Of a stretch of DNA of 34,700 bases, positions 27,515-34,700 are shown piece after piece. Source of the stretch: Anaerolineae bacterium (GTDB taxonomy: Bacteria; Chloroflexota; Anaerolineae; Aggregatilineales; Phototrophicaceae); assembly GCA_016788965.1 (NCBI GenBank), contig JAEUQZ010000002.1, positions 1-34,700 on the forward strand, in the 5' to 3' direction. How positions within the stretch are numbered: the first letter of the stretch is position 1; every line of letters starts with the position of its first letter. Under the pieces are notes generated by a model. That model had not been told where the DNA came from, did not search any database, and saw only the letters and a list, made by a program, of their open reading frames with translations. The position numbers and the translations under genes were made by a program.

Positions 27515-29239
27515 TCAGGCCAGCTCTTTCCGCGAAACCCGGACACGATCCAATGGCACGCCGCACTTCGAGCTGAGGATCTGCACGGCGCGTTCGATTT
27601 CCTCAGTGATGCGATCCTCCGACCAACCGAGGACCGGCGCGAGTACAGCGGCTGTTTCTTCGAGCAGATCGGCTGTGGTCAAGCCGAGCATGGCGATCAG
27701 AGAGCGGCGCAGCAGAAAATCTTCGAGGTGGACGACCTTTTCGCGCTGTGCCAGGAAGATGACCTCACGATGGCTGAAGGACGGCGCAGCACGGAAAGGT
27801 TGATCGCTGCCGGCGGCGATGAATGCGGCGATGTCCGCAGCGCGGGTTCCGTATCGCTCGAAAAGTTGCTCTATGCGGTCGGCGGGAATGCCCGTTTTAG
27901 ACTGCACCCCGTCGATCCAGGTCTGCTGGTCGGCTTCGGCGCGGGGATAGTCCCTGCCGCCGCCGATGGCGAGTTTCTTGGTGTCGGCTACACGGGGCTT
28001 CTGAAGGCGCTGAAGAACCTGATCGGTGGCCTGCTCCGCGAAGGCGCGATAGGTTGTCCATTTGCCACTGACCAGGGAGAGTACCGGGAAGTTCAGCGTG
28101 CTGCCATCGGGTTCAATGACCCGGATGCTGTGATCGCGGCTGATCGCGCCGGTGCGGGAGGCGCTGCTGTGCGGCAGCGGACGCACCCCGCAGAACCAGA
28201 AGACGATCTGGGAACGTTCGACCTTGATGGTAGGAAAGACATGGCTCACGAGGTCGATCATGTACTCGACCTCATCTTCGGTGCATTCGGCCTTTTCGGG
28301 ATCATCGACGCGAATATCGGTGGTCCCGATGATGACTTTATCGAGGAGTGGGAACATCAGACAGATGCGGCCATCTTTGTTCTCGAAGAACATCTCGTGC
28401 CCCTGGCAGGCTTCGCGCAGTTCCGGGTGATCGACGATGATGTGTGACCCTTTGGTTCCACCGATGAACTGAGTCTGCTTGCCCATCGACAGGTTGGCGA
28501 GGTCGATCCAGGGGCCGGCCGCGTTGATTACAATGCGGGGTTTGACAGTCGCGGTTTCGCCAGTGAGTTCATCGCGGAGGGTTACGGTGCTACCTTTGGC
28601 GCTGTCCAGGCTGACGTAGTTGAGGGCACGCGCCTGGGGGTTTTCGGCCTCGGCATCCAGGATCAGTTCGAGGGCGATGCGCTCTGGGTAGGGCATCCAG
28701 GCATCATAGTACGTAGCGGTACAAACGATGTCATGGTTGATACTGGGGCGGAAGTCGAGCGAGGCCTCACGGGAGTGTAGGCGGTGTGCCGGGAGAGTCT
28801 GCTGCCCACGGGTGAAGAAATCGTAGAGCATCAGACCGACCTTGATGATGAAAGCGCCGCGCTCGGAGGGCTTATCCCGCAGGTTCAGGAACTTCAGCGG
28901 CGCATTCAGCACGCCGGAGAACCAATGAAAGATGGGGATAGTCGTCGGCATGGGCTTGGCATAGTGTGGGGCATTCTGGAGCAGACGGTTGCGTTCGGTC
29001 AAGGCTTCGCGGACGAGGCGAAACTCGCCATACTCCAGGTAGCGAATCCCGCCGTGGAGCATGTGGGACGAGGCGGCGCTGGCTCCGCCGCAGAAGTCGC
29101 CGCGATCCACCATCAGGACATCGACGCCCTGTAGAGCGAGGTCACGGAACGTACCGATCCCGTTGATTCCCGCACCGACGATGAGAACAGAACACTCCGG
29201 GTTCTGCCGGAGTCTGGCGAACACTTCCTGCCTGGACAT
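27515..29239 (-). CDS. glpD: FAD-dependent glycerol-3-phosphate dehydrogenase
   Basis: Membrane-associated oxidation of glycerol-3-phosphate to dihydroxyacetone phosphate, passing electrons to quinone. The 574-residue protein has the FAD loop VLIVGAGINGIGTFRDLALQG (from 18), the GlpD signature SSHMLHGGIRYLEYGEFRLVREAL, FIGGTKGSHIIVDHP in the substrate region and a full C-terminal domain (SHREVIFLAQREKVVHLEDFLLRR). CAGGGA precedes the ATG. It follows the PfkB gene by 24 bases, as the third gene of glpK-pfkB-glpD. Confidence 0.96.
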   Translation of the reverse strand: MSRQEVFARLRQNPECSVLIVGAGINGIGTFRDLALQGVDVLMVDRGDFCGGASAASSHMLHGGIRYLEYGEFRLVREALTERNRLLQNAPHYAKPMPTTIPIFHWFSGVLNAPLKFLNLRDKPSERGAFIIKVGLMLYDFFTRGQQTLPAHRLHSREASLDFRPSINHDIVCTATYYDAWMPYPERIALELILDAEAENPQARALNYVSLDSAKGSTVTLRDELTGETATVKPRIVINAAGPWIDLANLSMGKQTQFIGGTKGSHIIVDHPELREACQGHEMFFENKDGRICLMFPLLDKVIIGTTDIRVDDPEKAECTEDEVEYMIDLVSHVFPTIKVERSQIVFWFCGVRPLPHSSASRTGAISRDHSIRVIEPDGSTLNFPVLSLVSGKWTTYRAFAEQATDQVLQRLQKPRVADTKKLAIGGGRDYPRAEADQQTWIDGVQSKTGIPADRIEQLFERYGTRAADIAAFIAAGSDQPFRAAPSFSHREVIFLAQREKVVHLEDFLLRRSLIAMLGLTTADLLEETAAVLAPVLGWSEDRITEEIERAVQILSSKCGVPLDRVRVSRKELA

Positions 29240-29263
29240 ATGATTTTTCCCTGACTAAATCGA

Positions 29264-30175
29264 CTAAACGGCCAGTTTCAAGCACCATTGATCGAGTTCA
29301 GGGCGGCTGAGGAAGCCATCAGCAGCGCTGGTTGCGCCCACCTTGTAGGACGCAAACACCATCGCCTTGCGAATGGCCTGATAAGGATCGCGGGTACGAT
29401 TGTAGTTGTCGATAAAGGCGGCAACCAGGGCGTCCCCTGCCCCAATGGTGTTGATCACCGGGCGGGTGAACACTGCCGGAATCCGCTCCATATAGTGGTG
29501 GTTCCTGACCGCCAATAACGCCCCATCGACACCCAAACCGATCACAATGATCTCGGTTCCATAGCGATCCATCAGCCAGCGCGCCCAGTCTTCTGGCGAA
29601 CAGGGCAACTGTTCGTGGCTCATGAACAGGATGTGCGCGGCAGCCATGTAGTCGCGGTTGTAATCGTCTTCGATGTTGGAGACCGCGTGGACATCCGTCG
29701 CAATGATTTTACCCATACGCAGGGCGGCGTCCAAGAATGGACGGGTGAAATTCACATTGCACAGGACAGCGATAGATGTATCTTGCAGAGCCTGTTCAGC
29801 AAGTACCTGGGGATAGGCGCGATCCTGAATGTCTTTGAGGTCTACATTGATCTGCCTATGTCCAGCACGATCATACATGACGACGGAGTGCGGGGTCTGC
29901 TCCATGCCATCCAGGACGAAACGTGAACGGATGTTGGCTTCGGCCAGGGCCTTCTTCACCAGCAGTTGGGCCGAATCACGACCGACCATCGACAGAAAAT
30001 TCACCGAGTTTCCGAGCCGTGTCAGGGCTTTGGCGATGTTGAAGCCTACGCCGGAGACAGCACTGTTCACCCCGAAGAAAGGATAAAGCACGGGTGAATA
30101 GTGAATCGGAAATGATTCCACCTGGAGCGTGACCTCGATGTTGGTCAGTCCGGCGACGAGGATTTTGTTCGGCAT
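29264..30175 (-). CDS. PfkB-family carbohydrate kinase
   Basis: ATP-dependent ribokinase-fold kinase of 303 residues; substrate unknown. It has the N-terminal glycine motif SGVGFNIAKALTRLG (41-55) and the C-terminal anion hole and base NTIGAGDALVAAF (242-254), with D248 as catalytic base; the first residue of the usual DTxGAGD is Asn here. FSMVGRDS-like LSMVGRDSAQ at 61-70 and HSVVMYDRAGHRQI at 96-109 also fit. AGGA precedes the ATG. Sitting between glpK and glpD and under the same operator, it may phosphorylate the sugar released with glycerol, or a product such as fructose or tagatose phosphate; this cannot be decided from sequence. Confidence 0.9.
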   Translation of the reverse strand: MPNKILVAGLTNIEVTLQVESFPIHYSPVLYPFFGVNSAVSGVGFNIAKALTRLGNSVNFLSMVGRDSAQLLVKKALAEANIRSRFVLDGMEQTPHSVVMYDRAGHRQINVDLKDIQDRAYPQVLAEQALQDTSIAVLCNVNFTRPFLDAALRMGKIIATDVHAVSNIEDDYNRDYMAAAHILFMSHEQLPCSPEDWARWLMDRYGTEIIVIGLGVDGALLAVRNHHYMERIPAVFTRPVINTIGAGDALVAAFIDNYNRTRDPYQAIRKAMVFASYKVGATSAADGFLSRPELDQWCLKLAV

Positions 30176-30270
30176 AGGTCAATCCTGTTTCGATCAATGA
30201 ACGGATGAGATGCGGTACTGCAATGAGTCGTAACAAACAAACCTATCAACAAAACAAATTTACGTTTCCT

Positions 30271-31767
30271 TTACGTGGCCCACGCCCTGGCCCGATCCAC
30301 GGCACGACGCCAACCCGCATAGAGCGCCTCACGCCGATCCGGTAGCATGTTCGGTTCAAACGTCCGTTCGACCACCCATTGGCGGGCGATCTGTTGCTGA
30401 GACGACCAGAAGCCAACCGCCAGCCCGGCCAGATAGGCAGCGCCCAGCGCAGTCGTCTCGGTGACGGCTGGCCGCTGTACAGGCACACCCAGAATATCCG
30501 CCTGGAACTGCATCAGGAAGTCATTGCGGACCGCGCCGCCATCGACCCGGAGCGCCTGAAGGCTCAATCCGGAATCGGCGTGCATGGCTTCCAGCACATC
30601 GCGGCTTTGATAGGCAATGCTTTCAAGGGCTGCCCGGACGATGTGCGAACGACCTGTGCCGCGCGTCAGCCCGATGATGGTTCCACGGGCGTACTGATCC
30701 CAGTAAGGCGCGCCCAGGCCAGCAAAGGCCGGAACGACGTATACACCACCGTTATCGTCCAGGCTGCGGGCGATGGCTTCCGATTCAGCAGCGGTCGAGA
30801 TCAGTTTGAGTTCGTCGCGAAGCCATTGAACGACCGCTCCAGCGATGAAGACGCTGCCTTCCAGGGCATACTGCACTGGTTCCGCGCCGATCTTCCAGCC
30901 GATGGTCGTCAACAGGTTATTGGATGAAGCGCGGGCTTGCGGGCCGGTGTTCATCAGCATGAAGCAGCCTGTGCCATAAGTGTTCTTGGCGAGGCCAGGC
31001 TCAAAGCACGCCTGTCCGACCGTGGCAGCCTGCTGGTCGCCGGCGATCCCCGCAATGGGCAGCGGCTTACCGAACCACTCCGAGGCGGTCTCGCCGACAA
31101 GTCCGCTGCTCGGAACAACCTGGGGTAAGAGCGAACGCGGAATGTTCAGGCGGTTCAGGATTTCGCCCGACCACGCCTGCCGATGAATGTCATAGAGGAG
31201 TGTGCGGCTGGCGTTGCTGACATCGGTGACGTGCAGACGGCCGCCGCTCAGACGCCAGATCAGGAATGAATCAATCGTGCCGAAGGCCAGCTTACCGGCC
31301 TCGGCTTTCTGGCGCGCGCCGGGGACATGATCGAGAATCCAGGCCACTTTCGTGCCCGAAAAATAGGCGTCGGTCACGAGGCCAGTCTGATCGCGGATGG
31401 TCTTGTCGAAGCCTTCGGACTTCAACTGGTCACAGAGTCCGGCCGTGCGTCGATCCTGCCAGACAATGGCTGGATGGACAGGCTGTCCCGTCTCGCGATC
31501 CCAGACGACGGTGGTTTCGCGCTGGTTGGTGATGCCAATCGCGGCGACGGCTTCAGCCGTAATGCCAGCCGAAGCCAACGCCTGACGCGCGACGGTGAGC
31601 TGCGACTGCCAGATGGCTTCGGGGTCATGTTCGACCCAACCGGGCTGTGGGTAGATCTGCGGGAATTCTTGCTGGGCGGAAGCGACGATGCGCCCGCCGT
31701 CGTCGAAAAGGATTGCCCTGGAGGACGTCGTTCCCTGGTCAAGCGCCAGGATAAAAGATGGCGTCAT
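30271..31767 (-). CDS. glpK: glycerol kinase
   Basis: FGGY kinase making glycerol-3-phosphate from glycerol and ATP. The 498-residue product carries [18 protein letters not shown] (8-25, phosphate loop), [20 protein letters not shown] (glycerol site with Arg-Glu), [32 protein letters not shown] with the catalytic Asp, and [14 protein letters not shown]; all are diagnostic of GlpK rather than other FGGY kinases. AGGGA precedes the ATG. First gene of glpK-pfkB-glpD, with a repressor site over its promoter. The 95-base gap to the PfkB gene holds a direct repeat ACGTAAA but no terminator. No GlpF facilitator is in the window. Confidence 0.97.
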   Translation of the reverse strand: MTPSFILALDQGTTSSRAILFDDGGRIVASAQQEFPQIYPQPGWVEHDPEAIWQSQLTVARQALASAGITAEAVAAIGITNQRETTVVWDRETGQPVHPAIVWQDRRTAGLCDQLKSEGFDKTIRDQTGLVTDAYFSGTKVAWILDHVPGARQKAEAGKLAFGTIDSFLIWRLSGGRLHVTDVSNASRTLLYDIHRQAWSGEILNRLNIPRSLLPQVVPSSGLVGETASEWFGKPLPIAGIAGDQQAATVGQACFEPGLAKNTYGTGCFMLMNTGPQARASSNNLLTTIGWKIGAEPVQYALEGSVFIAGAVVQWLRDELKLISTAAESEAIARSLDDNGGVYVVPAFAGLGAPYWDQYARGTIIGLTRGTGRSHIVRAALESIAYQSRDVLEAMHADSGLSLQALRVDGGAVRNDFLMQFQADILGVPVQRPAVTETTALGAAYLAGLAVGFWSSQQQIARQWVVERTFEPNMLPDRREALYAGWRRAVDRARAWAT

Positions 31768-31788
31768 ATTTTCCCTGCGTGCGAGTGC

Positions 31789-31806
31789 GTTAACCCCTTA
31801 ACTATA
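31789..31806. promoter_or_regulatory. glpK promoter with LacI-type operator
   Basis: On the minus strand TATAGT (31806-31801) is a five-of-six -10 box; it merges with TATAGTTAAGGGGTTAAC, which matches 17 of 18 bases of the lacI promoter operator. No good -35 is seen, so an activator or a weak promoter is possible. The operator ends 21 bases before the glpK ATG. Confidence 0.75.
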
Positions 31807-31879
31807 TTCTAAGGCGTTTGGCGTTGATGGGGGTGGCGTTTGTTTTCGAGATTCATCGAATGTTAACATTTCGCAAGAT

Positions 31880-31912
31880 TCCGATGGGACAGCCATGCCC
31901 TGCCCCATCGGA
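31880..31912 (-). terminator. hairpin after the GH2 gene
   Basis: TCCGATGGG pairs with CCCATCGGA over nine bases around a 15-base loop, starting 13 bases after the GH2 stop. No U-run follows, so it may be a partial or assisted terminator separating GH2 from glpK. Confidence 0.5.
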
Positions 31913-31925
31913 AATCAGGTGAACC

Positions 31926-34130
31926 TCAGCGGAGTTCGATAGTCGCCACGGCTTCCGGCAAGCGCGGCGTCCGGGCGCGGACAGTGACGGTTCCCGGTTG
32001 GCAGCGGGCGCGGACGTAGAGAGCAGCCTGTCCGCCGACAAGTGCGAACGGGTTCTCGCCAATGAGGTCGGCGGGGCCGTCGATCTCGAAGCTGACGACC
32101 TGGGTCGCAAACGGCAGGCGATTGCCGTAGCGATCCACGATGCGGAAAACCAACCGGGTCATGTCCATGCCGTCGGCATCAAGCACGGCATCATCGGGGC
32201 GCAGTTCGAGGGCGGATGGGATTGGACTGGATTCGATGTGCTGCTCGATGACGCCCTGCCCATCCAGATAACCGACGACGCGCAGATCGACCAGCCGGCG
32301 CCCCCAGGTGGAGAAGATCGCCAGACCATTCACCTGGAACGGTGGATGCGGCAGATTAGGGAAGGACTCTCGATCTGGCTGAAAGCGTCCAAAGAGGTCA
32401 TTGCCAATGAAGACATCGATCTCGTCGCAATTGCTGAAGACCACCAGGGGATCGTTGCCGCCGGCGCTGCGGTCGCCCATTGACCAGATGGTCGCCGCCT
32501 GCAAGACTGGCCGCACTGAGGGCGAAATCTGGCTGGAGTACAGATAGGCGGCGTACTTGGGCAGCCGCCAGATGTCCATCACGCCGTGGTAGCAGATGCG
32601 GTCGCCGGAGCCGAACTCTTTGTGGGTGTTGTAGTCGAAAGCGCACCAGCCGATAGCTCCGGCGACGTTGGACATCCCCAACTGCTTGTCCTGGATGCGG
32701 GCGTGACGCAGCGCGTGTTCGATCAGGCGTTCTTCCTGGTCGAAGCTCTTGGTGGGGAACATGTGACCGCTGAACTCGGTCACGAGGTGAGGAACATACT
32801 TCGGCTCGACGATGGTGTTGGAGAAGTCGTTGTAGGTGAAGACATCTTCGAGGAACTGGCTGTCCAGAAAATATCGGACACCCCCAGTTGGACGGGTTGG
32901 ATCGAGCTTGTGGGCGAGGTCGTTGGTTGCGCGGTAGAGGGCTTCATCATCCTGAGACTCATTGATGCGAACCCCCCAGATGATGATCGAGGGATGATTG
33001 CGGTCGCGGAGGATCATGGCCTCGACATCGCGCAGGGTGATGCCCTGCCAGTCGCGGTCGCCGATGTGCTGCCAGCCGGGAATCTCCTCGAAGACCAGCA
33101 GACCGATCTGGTCGCAGTGATCGAGGAACGAGGTCGCCTGGGGATAATGCGAGGTGCGGACGATATTGCAGCCGAGTTCATGCTTGATGATTTCGGCGTC
33201 TTTGCGCTGCAAACGAGCCGGAGCCGCCGCGCCAAAATAGGGATAGGTCTGGTGGCGGTTCAGCCCGATCAGTTTGAGCGGCTGGCCGTTGAGGTAGAAA
33301 CGGCCGTCTTTGCGGAACTCGGCCTCACGAAATCCGAAGCGGGTATCAACCCTATCGATCTGCGATGATCCAGCGCCCGACCTCAGCACAACCTCGGCGC
33401 GGTACAGGTGAGGATCATCGATAGACCAGAGCGCGGGTCGATCCCAGGTTTCTGTGAGGGTCAGGGTAGTCTCTTCGAGGGGATTCAAAGTCACAGCGCC
33501 CGGAACTGGAATAGCCTGTTTTGAGTCCGAGGTCGTGTCCGAGATAGACGCTTCGACGGTGAAGGTCTGTGTCTGTGGGGACTGATTCTGTACGGTCACG
33601 AGCAGTGTTACATCCGCGGTCGGAGCGAGGACGTTGGCGGTGCGGACGCACAGGTTGGTGATGTGCAGCGGTTCGACATAGCGCAGGCGAACATCGCGGT
33701 AGATGCCGCCGAAGGTCAGGTAATCCACCACGAAGCCGAATGGGGGAATATCCGCCCGTTCGCGGGAGTCCAGGCGCACCACCAGACGGTTCTCGCCCTT
33801 TTCGTCCAGGTAATCGGTCAGGTCGCAGGAAAAGGGTGTGTAACCGCCTTCATGTTCACCCACTTTGACGCCGTTCAGGAAAACTTCACAGGCGATCATG
33901 GCCGCGTCGAAATCCAAGAAGATGCGCCGCCCCGCGCGAGGTTCCGGCAGCTTGAAGCGCTTGCGGTAGGTAGAGATGAACTGGTATTCGAGATTGTCGA
34001 AATTGTGGTGCGGGAAGAGTTTGTTGGTATGCGGCAGAATGACCGATTCGAAGGCGCTATCCGGGGTCTCATCACCGACATCGGCAGCGATGAACAGCCA
34101 GTCATGATTGAACGGCAGGTTGGTACGCAA
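31926..34130 (-). CDS. glycoside hydrolase family 2 (beta-galactosidase-like)
   Basis: Retaining beta-glycosidase of 734 residues without a signal peptide, so cytoplasmic. Order: jelly-roll sugar-binding domain (about 1-155, with FLNGVKVGEHEGGYTPFSCDLT), immunoglobulin-like domain (about 165-270), TIM barrel (from FYLNGQPLKLIGLNRHQ, 278-294), then C-terminal beta domains. The acid/base is E391 in NHPSIIIWGVRINES and the nucleophile E452 in LVTEFSGH. The family includes beta-galactosidases, beta-glucuronidases and beta-mannosidases; specificity is undecided, and the N-terminal HDWLF opening is common in beta-galactosidases. The first usable start is TTG (34130) with AAAGGA 11 bases ahead; no ATG fits. 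It lies upstream of glpK and probably acts on the compound imported by the ABC system. Confidence 0.88.
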   Translation of the reverse strand: MRTNLPFNHDWLFIAADVGDETPDSAFESVILPHTNKLFPHHNFDNLEYQFISTYRKRFKLPEPRAGRRIFLDFDAAMIACEVFLNGVKVGEHEGGYTPFSCDLTDYLDEKGENRLVVRLDSRERADIPPFGFVVDYLTFGGIYRDVRLRYVEPLHITNLCVRTANVLAPTADVTLLVTVQNQSPQTQTFTVEASISDTTSDSKQAIPVPGAVTLNPLEETTLTLTETWDRPALWSIDDPHLYRAEVVLRSGAGSSQIDRVDTRFGFREAEFRKDGRFYLNGQPLKLIGLNRHQTYPYFGAAAPARLQRKDAEIIKHELGCNIVRTSHYPQATSFLDHCDQIGLLVFEEIPGWQHIGDRDWQGITLRDVEAMILRDRNHPSIIIWGVRINESQDDEALYRATNDLAHKLDPTRPTGGVRYFLDSQFLEDVFTYNDFSNTIVEPKYVPHLVTEFSGHMFPTKSFDQEERLIEHALRHARIQDKQLGMSNVAGAIGWCAFDYNTHKEFGSGDRICYHGVMDIWRLPKYAAYLYSSQISPSVRPVLQAATIWSMGDRSAGGNDPLVVFSNCDEIDVFIGNDLFGRFQPDRESFPNLPHPPFQVNGLAIFSTWGRRLVDLRVVGYLDGQGVIEQHIESSPIPSALELRPDDAVLDADGMDMTRLVFRIVDRYGNRLPFATQVVSFEIDGPADLIGENPFALVGGQAALYVRARCQPGTVTVRARTPRLPEAVATIELR

Positions 34131-34174
34131 GAGCGGGACTTTCCTTTGACTGTAAATGAAACGAAGTGCTGCCG

Positions 34175-34180
34175 ATTATA
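34175..34180 (-). promoter_or_regulatory. candidate -10 box for the GH2 gene
   Basis: A perfect TATAAT on the minus strand, 45 bases before the GH2 start. The corresponding -35 (TGTCCA) is poor and lies inside the fhs terminator. No LacI-type palindrome like those of glpK and lacI is present here, so GH2 may be regulated separately. Confidence 0.45.
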
Positions 34181-34186
34181 AATGAA

Positions 34187-34213
34187 CAGAGGCGGGTTGG
34201 ACACCCGCCTCTG
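34187..34213 (-). terminator. intrinsic terminator of fhs
   Basis: An 11-pair perfect stem, CAGAGGCGGGT / ACCCGCCTCTG, with a five-base loop, followed by UUCAUUUAU on the minus strand, 28 bases after the fhs stop. Confidence 0.85.
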
Positions 34214-34241
34214 CCAGCTTCAGGACTGAACCTGAAGGCAA

Positions 34242-34700
34242 TTAGAAGAGGCCAACCACGCGCTGCTCATCGTCCAGATCGACATTCTCGGCGGCCGGAT
34301 GGGACGGTAGACCGGGCATCGTCCGCATCTCGCCACAGAGAGGATAGATGAAGCCCGCGCCCACCGAGGCCCGCACCTCGCGGATCGGCAAGCGGAATCC
34401 GGTTGGCGCTCCCTTGACGGTCGGATCGGCGGTGAAACTCAGGTGGGTCTTCGCCATGCAGATCGGCAGGTTGCCGAAGCCATTCTTCTCGAAGGTGCTG
34501 ATCTGCTTTTCGGCTTCGGGGGTGTAGTCCACCCCATCAGCGCGGTAGATTTCGGTGGCGATGGCTTCGATCTTGCGCTTGATCGGCCAATCCACAGGGT
34601 AAAGCAGCTTGAAGTCATTGGGCTGGTCGCAGGCGCTAACGACCATCTCGGCTAGTTCAGTCGCGCCCGCGCCGCCTTCGGCCCAATGCCGCGCCACCGA
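34242..34700 (-). CDS. fhs: formate-tetrahydrofolate ligase (C-terminal part; 5' end beyond window)
   Basis: ATP-dependent formation of 10-formyl-tetrahydrofolate, for one-carbon metabolism or the methyl branch of the acetyl-CoA pathway. Only the last 152 residues are in the window, entering at the right edge. They contain MAKTHLSFTADPTVKG, GFRLPIREVRASVGAGFIYP and GEMRTMPGLPSHPAA, which are conserved C-terminal blocks of Fhs. The ATP loop lies outside. It ends in a strong terminator, so it is a separate transcript from GH2. Confidence 0.95.
   Translation of the reverse strand, partial: SVARHWAEGGAGATELAEMVVSACDQPNDFKLLYPVDWPIKRKIEAIATEIYRADGVDYTPEAEKQISTFEKNGFGNLPICMAKTHLSFTADPTVKGAPTGFRLPIREVRASVGAGFIYPLCGEMRTMPGLPSHPAAENVDLDDEQRVVGLF

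Noticed and set aside
27446-28447. A 333-codon plus-strand frame beginning near the inverted repeat
   Set aside because: Antisense to glpD and without domain resemblance; any plus-strand transcript here would more likely be a noncoding antisense RNA.

Overview
The window looks like bacterial chromosome from a moderately GC-rich organism. It is dense with housekeeping metabolism and has no phage, IS element, CRISPR array, rRNA or tRNA that I can see. The long gut-style UMF1 transporter, the sugar ABC components with Sec rather than lipoprotein signals, the polyphosphate glucokinase and the local gene repertoire suggest Chloroflexota (Anaerolineae-like). This is an inference from family resemblance only; no marker gene proves it.

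Region 1 (1-9315, minus strand) is one long branched-chain amino acid operon read right to left: promoter, leader peptide and attenuator, then ilvE, ilvB, ilvN, a SAM methyltransferase, ilvC, a GNAT acetyltransferase, leuA and leuC (cut by the window edge). The 5' leader is the best regulatory find. A consensus promoter is followed by a 23-residue open frame with a Leu/Ile/Val run, a GC-rich intrinsic terminator and a matching antiterminator pairing. A second intrinsic terminator then lies just before the ilvE ribosome binding site, spanned by an unrecognised 73-codon frame.

Region 2 (9335-14237, minus) holds argH and argG as a pair, with an attenuator-like hairpin in the argG 5' leader, and a UMF1-type MFS transporter carrying an extra extramembrane domain.

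Region 3 (14478-21773, plus) is a tight operon: an intracellular GH63 glycosidase, polyphosphate glucokinase, rpiA, a short-form gnd, zwf and pgl. Together they can free glucose, phosphorylate it with polyphosphate and run the whole oxidative pentose phosphate branch. It converges on region 4 at a hairpin terminator.

Region 4 (21833-34180, minus) is a carbon-uptake locus: GH2 glycosidase; glpK, a PfkB-family kinase and glpD; then a LacI-family regulator, a solute-binding protein and two unusually long ABC permeases. No ABC ATPase is present. Nearly identical palindromes (core TATAGTTAAGGG-TTAAC) lie at the lacI promoter and the glpK promoter, so the regulator probably controls both transport and glycerol catabolism. 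A glycerol-containing glycoside or glycerol phosphodiester is a reasonable guess for the substrate. The window ends in the 3' part of formate-tetrahydrofolate ligase (fhs), closed by a strong terminator.
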